A DNA stretch of 64,000 nucleotides, from positions 2,976,001-3,040,000 of the forward strand of contig JAXLQR010000002.1 in assembly GCA_046331545.1 (NCBI GenBank), written 5' to 3'. The DNA comes from JADJVL01 sp046331545. Lineage in GTDB: Bacteria; Acidobacteriota; Holophagae; Holophagales; Holophagaceae. The position numbers were made by a program, and so were the translations under genes. The notes under the pieces are model-generated. The model did not search any database. It saw only the letters and a list, made by a program, of their open reading frames with translations, and was not told the origin of the DNA. Shown in pieces: positions 36,958 to 46,748 of the stretch; position 1 is the stretch's first letter, and each line of letters begins with the position of its first letter.

Positions 36958-37244
36958 AGCTCGAGTTCTCCGAGCGGGCGGAGCGCCAGCTCGACGACAT
37001 CCTCACCTACATCGCCCTCGACAACCCGGATGCCGCCGCGAAGATCGCCCATGAGGTCGTGGAGATCCTGGAAAAGGTGCGCGAGTTCCCGAAGATGGGG
37101 AAGTCCGTGTACCCGAAGCTGCCGTATCGGGAGCTCCAGGCCTATCCCTGCAGGATCTTCTACCGCAGGTTGGAGGCGTCCATCGTGGTGGTCGCGATCC
37201 TCCGGGGAGAGCAGCTCCTCCGCCGAAGCATGCTGGCTCCGTGA
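36945..37244 (+). CDS. ParE/RelE-family toxin
   Basis: This 99-residue protein starts MGALKLEFSERAERQLDDILTYIALDNPDAAAKIA and continues KVREFPKMGKSVYPKLPYRELQAYPCRIFYRR. These are the strands and helices of the ParE/RelE fold. Type II toxins of this kind act on mRNA at the ribosome or on gyrase; which one is not clear from sequence. Being in frame and complete, the module looks functional. Confidence 0.9.
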   Translation: MGALKLEFSERAERQLDDILTYIALDNPDAAAKIAHEVVEILEKVREFPKMGKSVYPKLPYRELQAYPCRIFYRRLEASIVVVAILRGEQLLRRSMLAP

Positions 37245-37310
37245 ACCGCGCTGCGCCGTGCGAGGGGTGCTGACCCGCGAGGCCGGTCCGTGGCCTGCGG
37301 GCTCCCGGGG

Positions 37311-37859
37311 CTACCGTCGAGGCTCATACCGCAACACCACCACCCCCGACGCGAACTCCTGCCGGTCCACAAGCTTCAGGTCGACCATTCCAGACAGCCC
37401 CGCGAACAGTGCCGGACCGCGGCCGGCCAGCCGGGGATGCACCATGAACTCGTACTCGTCGATGAGGCCCAGCTCCGCCAGCGCCTTCGGGAGTGTCACG
37501 CCGCCGGTGAAGAGCCCCCGCCCCGGTTCCGCCTTGAGCCGCCGGACGGCCTCCGCCAGGTCTCCCCGCAGGAGCTCCGCATTCCAGTCGACCCGGTCCA
37601 GCGTGCTCGAGACGACGACCTTCTTCGCCGCATCGATGGTCCGCGCGAAGGGCTCCATCCACGCCGGCCGCGTCCCCGCCGGCGCCGGCCCCCGCCACGC
37701 CGCCTCCATCATCTGGTACGTCACCCGGCCGAAGAGGAGCGCGTCAGCCTCGGCGATGAGCCCCGCCGCGTGGCGGTGCAACTCCTCGTCGGGGATGCCG
37801 GCGGTGTGGTCGCAGCAGCCGTCGAGGGTGATGTTAATGGCGTAGCGGAGGGGGCGCAT
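37311..37859 (-). CDS. Dihydrofolate-reductase-fold protein (RibD C-terminal-like)
   Basis: This 182-residue protein starts LRYAINITLDGCCDH and carries ADALLFGRVTYQMMEAAW, KVVVSSTLDRVDWNAELLRG and GRGLFTGGVTLPKALAELGLIDEYEFMVHPRLAGRG. This matches the YyaP/YwjB-type stand-alone reductase domain of the riboflavin-reductase family. It may reduce a pterin or flavin-like compound; unknown in detail. Confidence 0.87.
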   Translation of the reverse strand: MRPLRYAINITLDGCCDHTAGIPDEELHRHAAGLIAEADALLFGRVTYQMMEAAWRGPAPAGTRPAWMEPFARTIDAAKKVVVSSTLDRVDWNAELLRGDLAEAVRRLKAEPGRGLFTGGVTLPKALAELGLIDEYEFMVHPRLAGRGPALFAGLSGMVDLKLVDRQEFASGVVVLRYEPRR

Positions 37860-38212
37860 GGCGGCAGCCTACCTTTCATTCCAGTTCACCGGATCGTTTG
37901 GCTTGGCGTGCCCTCCGCTATGGGGTTCTCATTGCCTTCACAAACGCCTCATATTCAATGCGCCACTTGGTGATTCTCTCTGAGATCCGTCTGCAATCAT
38001 TTGGGCGTCGTTCACGTGATTTGATGTCAGCAGCTTGATGTGCCTTCCATTTCGACATTCAACTGATGGTCTATCGGAATTCGAGACGTCTGATACAGCG
38101 TGTCTCTGATGAGCTCCCATCGAACGGGTACTTGGGCTGAATTTCTCCATTTCCGCGCAATGGATCCCTCTCCCCTACTGATAAACTAACCAATTCCACG
38201 GAATCCGTCCCC
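37860..38212. other. AT-richer intergenic island with one small ORF
   Basis: This 353-bp stretch is clearly lower in GC than anything else in the window. Apart from the small minus-strand frame at 37918-38058 and a longer, less protein-like frame at 37938-38150, nothing coding is supported. No T-box or other riboswitch motif was recognised before leuS. It may be the remains of acquired DNA. Confidence 0.6.
37918..38058 (-). CDS. Putative 46-residue small protein or gene remnant
   Basis: This small frame reads ATG to TAG and gives a strongly charged, helix-prone peptide: MSKWKAHQAADIKSRERR, then ISERITKWRIEYEAFVKAM. The composition looks more protein-like than the overlapping 70-codon frame. 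The ATG is preceded directly by an in-frame TGA and there is no clear ribosome-binding site. It could be a real small gene or the tail of a decayed one. Confidence 0.35.
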   Translation of the reverse strand: MSKWKAHQAADIKSRERRPNDCRRISERITKWRIEYEAFVKAMRTP

Positions 38213-40855
<2,643 letters not shown>

Positions 40856-40862
40856 GCGTCCA

Positions 40863-40910
40863 GGCTTCGAGTTAGGCCTCGAGTCAGGCCTCGACTCAGG
40901 CCTCGAGGCA
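40863..40910. repeat. 12-bp tandem repeat, four copies
   Basis: GGCTTCGAGTTA, GGCCTCGAGTCA, GGCCTCGACTCA and GGCCTCGAGGCA follow one another without gaps directly after the leuS stop. The core CTCGAG is itself palindromic, so units can pair with each other. Confidence 0.8.
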
Positions 40911-40970
40911 CACCCAGGCCCGGACAGGCCACGACGGTGATTGAGTGCCGTGGACCTTGACCTTCCAGGA

Positions 40971-41021
40971 GCACCCCGATCCACGAGGGCCGCGCTTTCC
41001 GGCCGTCGGGGATCGCGGTGC
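40971..41021. repeat. 51-nt palindromic element, copy 2
   Basis: 22-nt arms (40971-40992 and 41000-41021) surround the loop CGCTTTC. The left arm starts GCACCCCGATCC and three positions are mismatched. TTGACCTTCC lies 4 bp before the left arm, the mirror image of copy 1, where GGAAGGTCAA follows at the same distance. The inner GGCCG/CGGCC stem is shared with copy 1. Confidence 0.75.
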
Positions 41022-41214
41022 CAGAGCGCGCAGCGCTCGTCGCCCCCGCCGCCGGGCACGGCCATGAATGCCGAAGGCCGATCGGCAGTCCTGATCCCGG
41101 AGGCCTCGCGGCATAGGCCGAGATGAAGCCTCGCAGCGGAGCGCCCCAGACGGCCTTCGGCCCCGAAGCACCGCGTGCCCGGAACCGTCTCCCACCGAGC
41201 GCTGGCGCGCTCTG

Positions 41215-41267
41215 GCACCCGTGTCCGCCGCGAGGGGAAGGGCGCCCCTCGCGGTGGACGCGGGTGC
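41215..41267. repeat. 53-nt palindromic element, copy 3
   Basis: 23-nt arms (41215-41237 and 41245-41267) flank the 7-nt loop AAGGGCG. The arm starts GCACCCGTGTCC. The only two non-Watson-Crick positions would be G-U pairs in RNA, so a transcript would form an unbroken 23-bp stem. Confidence 0.75.
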
Positions 41268-41605
41268 TCCTGTTCAGGACCACCCACCAGGGCGGAGCGG
41301 CCTGCTCCCTTCCTGTCGTCGGGTCGCGGCCTGGTGATGCCACCCGGCCCGACGGAACCTGCACCCCACTCCCGTGACCTTCCGCACACCTTGCGCCGGC
41401 CGATTGTCGGGACCCTCATGCCCGTGCGAGCCTGGATCCGCATGGCTCCCACCACCCTCCCCGCCCGTCCGATCCGGCGCATGAAGCGCCGGGCGGAGCA
41501 TGAGGCGCGGTCGAGCTGCGGGTCGGGCGCTCGGGGCTGAACCCCGTCGAGCCGTTCCACCTGCCGGTTGAATCGCGACCGGCCCGTCCCGCATCCGGAG
41601 ATCCC

Positions 41606-42976
41606 ATGCCCCACACCCTCATCGAACCCTTCCGCATCAAGTCCGTCGAGCCCATCCGCATGACCACCCGCGCCGAGCGGGAAGGCCTCCTCGACAAGGC
41701 GAAGCTCAACCCCTTCCTCCTCCACGCCGACGACGTGCTGCTGGACTTCCTGACGGATTCGGGCACCGGCGCCATGAGCGCGAAGCAGTGGGGCGCCATC
41801 ATGGAGGGCGACGAGAGCTACGCCGGCGCCCGCTCCTTCTTCCGCCTCGAAGCCGTCATCAGGAAGCTCACCGGCTACGCCCATCTCATCCCCACCCACC
41901 AGGGCCGCGCCGCCGAGCGCATCCTTTTCGCCGTCGCGACGAAGCCCGGCGACCTGGTGCCCAACAACACCCACTTCGACACCACCCGCGCCAACCTGGA
42001 ATTCGACGGCGTGGAGGCCGTGGACCTCGTCATCAAGGAGGGCCTCGATCCCCGCGATCCCCACCCCTTCAAGGGCGACATCGACCTGGACCGCCTCGGG
42101 GCGCTCCTCGAGAAGGAAGCCCACCGCGTCCCCTTCGGCATGATGACCGTCACCAACAACAGCGGCGGCGGCCAGCCCGTCTCCATGGCCAACCTGCGGG
42201 CCTGCTCCGGACTCCTGAGGAAGCACGGCAAGCCCCTGGTGCTGGACGTCTGCCGCTTCGCCGAGAACGCCATGTTCGTGAAGCTCCGGGAGCCGGGCTA
42301 CGCCGACCGCAGCATCGAGAGCATCGTCCAGGAGATGTTCGGCCTCGCCGACGGCTGCACCATGAGCGCCAAGAAGGACGGCCTCGTGAACATCGGCGGC
42401 TTCATCGCGCTGAAGGACGACCGCTGGGTGGAGGCCGCCCGCAACCTCCTCATCCTCACCGAAGGCTTCCCCACCTACGGCGGCCTGGCCGGCCGCGACC
42501 TCGAGGCCCTCGCCGTGGGCCTCGAGGAGGTGCTCCACGAGGACTACCTGCGGTACCGGCTGCGCACCGCCGAGTACATGGGCGAGAAGCTCAAGGCCGG
42601 CGGCGTGCAGATCGTCGAGCCCACCGGCGGCCACGCGGTCTACCTCGACGCCAAGGCCTTCCTGCCCCACCTGAAGCCCGAGGACTACCCGGCCTGGGCG
42701 CTCTCCGCGGCCCTCTACCTCGAGGGCGGCATCCGGGGCGTGGAGATCGGCTCGGTCATGTTCGGCAAGCGCCTGGACGACGGCACGGAGACCTACCACG
42801 CCATGGAGCTGGTGCGCCTGGCCTTCCCCCGCCGCGTCTACACGCAAAGCCACTTCGACTACGCCGCCGAGGTGATCTGCGAGCTGAAGGCCAAGGCGGA
42901 CACCGTGCGGGGGGTGCGCATCGGGAAGCAGAGCCGCTTCCTGCGCCACTTCACGGCGGAGTTCCGCTGGGCCTAG
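41606..42976 (+). CDS. Tryptophanase / tyrosine phenol-lyase family beta-eliminating lyase
   Basis: This 456-residue PLP enzyme of the TnaA/Tpl group splits an aromatic amino acid into indole or phenol, pyruvate and ammonia. It starts EPFRIKSVEPIRMTTRAERE and carries FLTDSGTGAMS, PTHQGRAAERIL and NNSGGGQPVSMANL. The PLP lysine is K257 in MSAKKDGLVNIGG. FAENAMF and LTEGFPTYGGLAGRDLEALAVGL fit both subfamilies; RFAEN and EGFPTYGG lean to tryptophanase and GLVNIGG to tyrosine phenol-lyase. Substrate is therefore left open. No permease is adjacent. Confidence 0.9.
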   Translation: MPHTLIEPFRIKSVEPIRMTTRAEREGLLDKAKLNPFLLHADDVLLDFLTDSGTGAMSAKQWGAIMEGDESYAGARSFFRLEAVIRKLTGYAHLIPTHQGRAAERILFAVATKPGDLVPNNTHFDTTRANLEFDGVEAVDLVIKEGLDPRDPHPFKGDIDLDRLGALLEKEAHRVPFGMMTVTNNSGGGQPVSMANLRACSGLLRKHGKPLVLDVCRFAENAMFVKLREPGYADRSIESIVQEMFGLADGCTMSAKKDGLVNIGGFIALKDDRWVEAARNLLILTEGFPTYGGLAGRDLEALAVGLEEVLHEDYLRYRLRTAEYMGEKLKAGGVQIVEPTGGHAVYLDAKAFLPHLKPEDYPAWALSAALYLEGGIRGVEIGSVMFGKRLDDGTETYHAMELVRLAFPRRVYTQSHFDYAAEVICELKAKADTVRGVRIGKQSRFLRHFTAEFRWA

Positions 42977-43075
42977 AACCCCGCGTTCGTGACCTGCATC
43001 AGAGACGGGCGGCCTACCTTTCCCAGTGGCGGGACGGGGCTCCCGGGGGAGCGCGCCCGTCGCTCCGGAGGATCC

Positions 43076-43573
43076 ATGCTGCCCTTCCTGATGCTACCCG
43101 CGGTCATCCTCACCCTTCCTGCGGCCCCGGTGCCCGGCGCCGTCCAGGTCCACGCCCGGATCTGGGTCCTGAGGACCGCACCGGGTCCCGAGACCTGGGC
43201 GGCCCTCAAGTCCGCGGGCATCACCCACGTGATCAACCTCCGGCGGGACGGCGAGCCCGGCTTCGACCCGGAGCAGGAGAACACCGAACTCATGAGCCGG
43301 GAGATCACCTACGTCCGGCTGGCCATGGGCCGGACTCCCGCCGCCTCGGACCTGGACCTCTTCCGCACTGTGCTGGCCGGGCTGCCCTCCAACGCGCGGA
43401 TCCTGGTCCACTGCGGCAACGGCAACCGGGCCGCCGCGGCGATGTGCAGCGCCCTCGTCCTCGACTACAAGATGGAGGAGGGCAAGGCCCTGGCCCTCGC
43501 GCGGGAGGCGGGCCTGTCCGCGCCGGAGACGGAGAAGGCCCTGCTGGCCTACCTCGCCAGGCTCCGCGGCTGA
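43076..43573 (+). CDS. Secreted DSP-like phosphatase
   Basis: This 165-residue protein has a signal peptide (MLPFLMLPAVILTLPAAPVPGA). Its domain contains ITHVINLRRDGEPGFDPEQE and the active-site loop ILVHCGNGNRAAAAMCSA, where Cys and Arg are separated by four residues, as in the BLH/DSP-like periplasmic phosphatases. GGAGG precedes the ATG. It converges with, and ends 6 bp from, a Ser/Thr kinase gene; because it is exported, a direct role on the cytoplasmic kinase domain is unlikely. Confidence 0.82.
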   Translation: MLPFLMLPAVILTLPAAPVPGAVQVHARIWVLRTAPGPETWAALKSAGITHVINLRRDGEPGFDPEQENTELMSREITYVRLAMGRTPAASDLDLFRTVLAGLPSNARILVHCGNGNRAAAAMCSALVLDYKMEEGKALALAREAGLSAPETEKALLAYLARLRG

Positions 43574-43579
43574 ACCCCC

Positions 43580-45490
43580 TCAGGGCCCGGGCGAGGGCGT
43601 GAAGTTGACGCGCACCTCGAGGGCCCCCGGCACCGGCCGGCCCTCCTTGAGGGCCGGCTGGTAGGTGGAGGCGCGCAGCGCCTCGATGGCGGACTCGTTG
43701 TACCCCCAGGGCCCCGGCACGCCCTGCAGGACCGCGACCTCCGTCGGATGGCCGGCGGCGTCCACGGAGACCCGCAGCAGCACCGAGACCGGCCGGTTCC
43801 GGTGGGGGTTCAAGGGATTGGACCGGGCCCGGGCGGGGTACTGCGGCGTCACCTGGCGCAGGAGCTGGGGCCCCAGGGTCGGTCCCTCCTCGGGTTCCGG
43901 CTGGGCCCGGGCGGGCGCGGCCGCGGGCTCCGGCCGCGGCCGGGGGGCCGGCGGCTCGGCCTTGGACTCGGAAGGCGCCGGCGCCCGTTCCGGGGGCCGG
44001 GCCGGCACCAGGGCCTGGCTGCGCTTCAGCGCCGCCTCGTACTGCTGGGTCAGCTCCCGCTCCCGGGCCTGGCTCGCCTTGAGCTGGTCCTCCAGCTCCC
44101 GGCGCGCGCTGTCGGTGGGGGCCTCCGCCACCTGCTTGGCCAGGGCCTCCGACTTCGCCCGTTCCGATTCCTGGCGGACCTTCAGCGCCTCCATCTCCCC
44201 CTGGAGGCGGAGCAGGGCCGCCTCGCGGTCCTGCACCTGCCGGTCCAGGTCCCGCTCCCGGGAGCCGGTGAGCACGGCGTAGGCGAGCCAGCCCGAGGCC
44301 AGGAGGACCACCGCGGCGCCGCTGGCGTAGGGCAGGGGGTTGCGCTTCACCCGGCGCAGGGCGAGCTCCACCGGGCCCGTCGGGCTCGCCTTCACGGGCT
44401 GGCCCTCCAGGAAGCGCTGCAGCTCGTCCGCCAGGTCCTGGGCCGAGTCGTAGCGGCGGAGCACGTCCTTCTCCAGGCAGCGCTGGACCACCGCCTCCAG
44501 CTCCCGGGGGAGGTCGGGCTTCAGCTTGCGCAGGGGGAGCGCCTCCTCCTGGAGGATGCGGCGCATCATCTCCGCGGGCCCGGTGGACTCGAAGGGCAGG
44601 CGCTCCCCCAGCAGTTCGTAGAGGGTCACCCCCAGGGCGTAGACGTCCGTGTGGGGGCCGATCAGCACCGAGGGCCCCTCCACCTGCTCCGGGCTCATGT
44701 AGGAGGGCGTGCCCATCACCCGGCTGAGGCCCGTGGGCATGTCCGACAGGTCCCGGGCCAGGCCGAAGTCCATCACGTAGGCGTGGACGCTCCCCTCCGG
44801 GCTCCACTCCAGCATGATGTTGCCGGGCTTGAGGTCGCGGTGGATGATGCCCAGCCGGTGGGCGGCGTGGACCCCCAGGGCCGCCTGCCGCACCACCTCC
44901 ACCCGGTCCCGCAGGTCCAGGGAGGCGGCGGCCTTCAGCAGCGTGGGGCCGTGGATGTACTGCATGCTGAGGAAGGAGACCCCCTCCTGCTCCCCGGCCT
45001 CGTAGACCTTGGCCACGTGGGGGTGGTCGATGCGGGCCTGGGACCGCGCCTCCCGGAGGAAGACCTGGCCGGCCTCCGGCAGGCCGGCGCGGAAGAACTT
45101 GAGGGCCACGGCCCGCTGGAGCTTCAGGTCCCGGGCCCGGAAGACCCAGCCCATGCCGCCTTCGCCCAGGTAGACCTCGGGCCGGTAGCGGCTCCAGTCC
45201 TCCCAGGGGAAGAGGCCGCCGGGCGGGACCTGGGCCGGGAGGGGCGTTCCGGAGACGGCGGTCTGCTGGTCCCCGAATTCCGGGTAGCGGCCCGTCACCA
45301 GGATCTGGGCCTCCCGCTCCAGGAGGGCCAGCGTCTCCAGGTCCAGCACCCCCCGGCGCACGAAGGGCCGCAGGTCCACCCCCGCCTCGTCGGCGCCCTC
45401 CCCCAGCAGGCCCCGGCGGAAGGCCAGGAGGTAGGCCGTGGTCCGGATGAGGGTCGCTTGTTCGGGCATCGCGGGGCTGGGGGTCCCCAT
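43580..45490 (-). CDS. Ser/Thr protein kinase fused to a TonB C-terminal domain
   Basis: This 636-residue protein starts with about 100 variable residues. A complete kinase domain follows: GEGGMGWVF, K131, HRDLKPGN (217-224), DFG (241-243) and SPE. One TM segment is at about 393-412 (ASGAAVVLLASGWLAYAVL). A coiled coil (about 415-500; RDLDRQVQDREAALLRLQGE) and a Pro/Ala/Glu-rich linker lead to a TonB_C-like domain from about 545 (VSVLLRVSVDAAGHPTEVAVLQG, then ALRASTYQPALKEGRP). Topology puts the kinase in the cytoplasm and the TonB end in the periplasm. An alternative ATG (45469) lies seven codons in. The gene sits 39 bp beyond secF. Confidence 0.88.
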   Translation of the reverse strand: MGTPSPAMPEQATLIRTTAYLLAFRRGLLGEGADEAGVDLRPFVRRGVLDLETLALLEREAQILVTGRYPEFGDQQTAVSGTPLPAQVPPGGLFPWEDWSRYRPEVYLGEGGMGWVFRARDLKLQRAVALKFFRAGLPEAGQVFLREARSQARIDHPHVAKVYEAGEQEGVSFLSMQYIHGPTLLKAAASLDLRDRVEVVRQAALGVHAAHRLGIIHRDLKPGNIMLEWSPEGSVHAYVMDFGLARDLSDMPTGLSRVMGTPSYMSPEQVEGPSVLIGPHTDVYALGVTLYELLGERLPFESTGPAEMMRRILQEEALPLRKLKPDLPRELEAVVQRCLEKDVLRRYDSAQDLADELQRFLEGQPVKASPTGPVELALRRVKRNPLPYASGAAVVLLASGWLAYAVLTGSRERDLDRQVQDREAALLRLQGEMEALKVRQESERAKSEALAKQVAEAPTDSARRELEDQLKASQARERELTQQYEAALKRSQALVPARPPERAPAPSESKAEPPAPRPRPEPAAAPARAQPEPEEGPTLGPQLLRQVTPQYPARARSNPLNPHRNRPVSVLLRVSVDAAGHPTEVAVLQGVPGPWGYNESAIEALRASTYQPALKEGRPVPGALEVRVNFTPSPGP

Positions 45491-45529
45491 TCTAGCCGGA
45501 CCCCGGGCTGCCGGCCGGCCGCCGCATCC

Positions 45530-46738
45530 TCAGGCCCGGGAGGTCTGCTTCAGGCGGTCCTTGCCGCCGAAGATCTGGTCCCAGTAGACCACCACGGGGC
45601 TCGCGATGTAGATGGAGCTGTAGGTGCCCGTGATGACCCCCACGAAGATGGGGAAGCTCAGGTCCCGCAGGGCGGGACCGCCCCAGGCGAAGAGGCAGAA
45701 GGCCACGAAGAGCACCGACATGGACGTGAGGATGGTGCGGCTCAGGGTCTGGTTGATCGAGTCGTTCACGAGCTGGGTGATCGAGGCCCGCCGGTACTCG
45801 CTCTTGTGGCTGTTCTCGCGGATGCGGTCGAAGACCACGATGGTGTCGGCCATGGAGTAGCCCAGCAGGATGAGGAAGCTGGCCACCACCGGCACGCTGA
45901 ACTCGAAGCCGAAGAGGATGAAGAGGCCCAGGGCCATGAGCAGGTCGTGGATGAGCGCCACGATGCCGCCCACGGCGAAGCTGGCGGTGAAGCGGAACAT
46001 CACGTAGACGAGGATGGCCCCCATGGCCCAGGCCACGGCGGAAAGGGTCTTCCGCGTCCACTCGCCGGAGATGGAGGGCGAGAAGCTCTCGTTCTTCACG
46101 ATGGCCATGGGGCCCAGGCGGAAGGACTTCTCGAGGTCCTGGCGCAGGACGGGCGGCAGGTCCGCCGGGAGCTGCGCGAGGACGGTGAAGATGCCCCGGT
46201 CCTCCCGCGCCTTGGTGACCTTCCCCGCGAGGGCCAGGTACTCGGCGCGCACCGCGGCCTCCTCCCCCTGCCTGCCCAGCGGATTGGCCTTGAACCACTG
46301 GTCGGAGAGATCCCCCGCCGACTCCAGGTTGAGGTCCTTCCTCGGGTCGGCGGCCGCGGGGTCCAGGGTGCGCAGGGCGCCGACGATCTGCTTGAGCTGG
46401 GCGGAGGAATCCTTCTGGTCCTGCCCCTTGCCGGCCTTCACCTTGACGGAGTAGTCCTTGGCGCCCGGGACCGTGGAGTCGTAGGCCACCACCGCCGCGT
46501 CGGCGACGCCGCCCCGGTGGAGGGCGTCACGCACCTGGTCCTGGTGGATGTCCCCGATGAACCGGACCTTCATGTCGATGCCGCCGATGAACTGCATGCC
46601 CAGCTTCACGCGGCTCTGGGAGCCCTTCCACGGGGCGGCGTAGACCAGGCAGGCCACGATGACGCCCCAGGAGAGGGCGAGGGCCAGCCCCTTCCAGCGC
46701 ATGAAGTCGAAGTGGGGGAGCTTGTCGAAGATCTTCAT
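45530..46738 (-). CDS. secF: Protein translocase subunit SecF
   Basis: This 402-residue membrane protein has six expected TM segments and a large periplasmic loop (about 40-240). It opens with LGMQFIGGIDMKVRF, the conserved first-loop motif, and carries VPVVASFLILLGYSMADTIVVFDRIREN and SINQTLSRTILTS. With SecD it uses the proton gradient to pull preproteins across. The periplasmic part is longer than in E. coli SecF, containing a Lys/Asp-rich insert. It follows secD by 10 bp. Confidence 0.96.
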   Translation of the reverse strand: MKIFDKLPHFDFMRWKGLALALSWGVIVACLVYAAPWKGSQSRVKLGMQFIGGIDMKVRFIGDIHQDQVRDALHRGGVADAAVVAYDSTVPGAKDYSVKVKAGKGQDQKDSSAQLKQIVGALRTLDPAAADPRKDLNLESAGDLSDQWFKANPLGRQGEEAAVRAEYLALAGKVTKAREDRGIFTVLAQLPADLPPVLRQDLEKSFRLGPMAIVKNESFSPSISGEWTRKTLSAVAWAMGAILVYVMFRFTASFAVGGIVALIHDLLMALGLFILFGFEFSVPVVASFLILLGYSMADTIVVFDRIRENSHKSEYRRASITQLVNDSINQTLSRTILTSMSVLFVAFCLFAWGGPALRDLSFPIFVGVITGTYSSIYIASPVVVYWDQIFGGKDRLKQTSRA

Positions 46739-46748
46739 GGGTTCCCCC

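Larger units (their letters stand above)
40856..41605. other. 750-bp repeat-rich intergenic region
   Basis: No gene is supported between leuS and the lyase gene. The region holds a 12-bp tandem repeat (40863-40910), two palindromic elements (40971-41021 and 41215-41267), a degenerate TGACCTTCCGCAC copy near 41376 and a short hairpin at 41532-41546. Several plus-strand frames are Arg/Pro-rich and look non-coding. Confidence 0.7.

Noticed and set aside
37938..38150. A 70-codon minus-strand frame in the AT-rich island.
   Set aside because: Its composition is not protein-like and it overlaps the better 46-codon frame; no ribosome-binding site was found.
37860..38212. A T-box leader regulating leuS.
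   Set aside because: No T-box sequence, specifier loop or terminator/antiterminator pair could be recognised upstream of the leuS start.
41419..41540. A possible TnaC-like leader peptide before the tryptophanase-family gene (a small frame with a single Trp and several Pro).
   Set aside because: There is no ribosome-binding site, the frame extends upstream as part of a longer Arg/Pro-rich open frame, and the W/D/P spacing of TnaC is absent.
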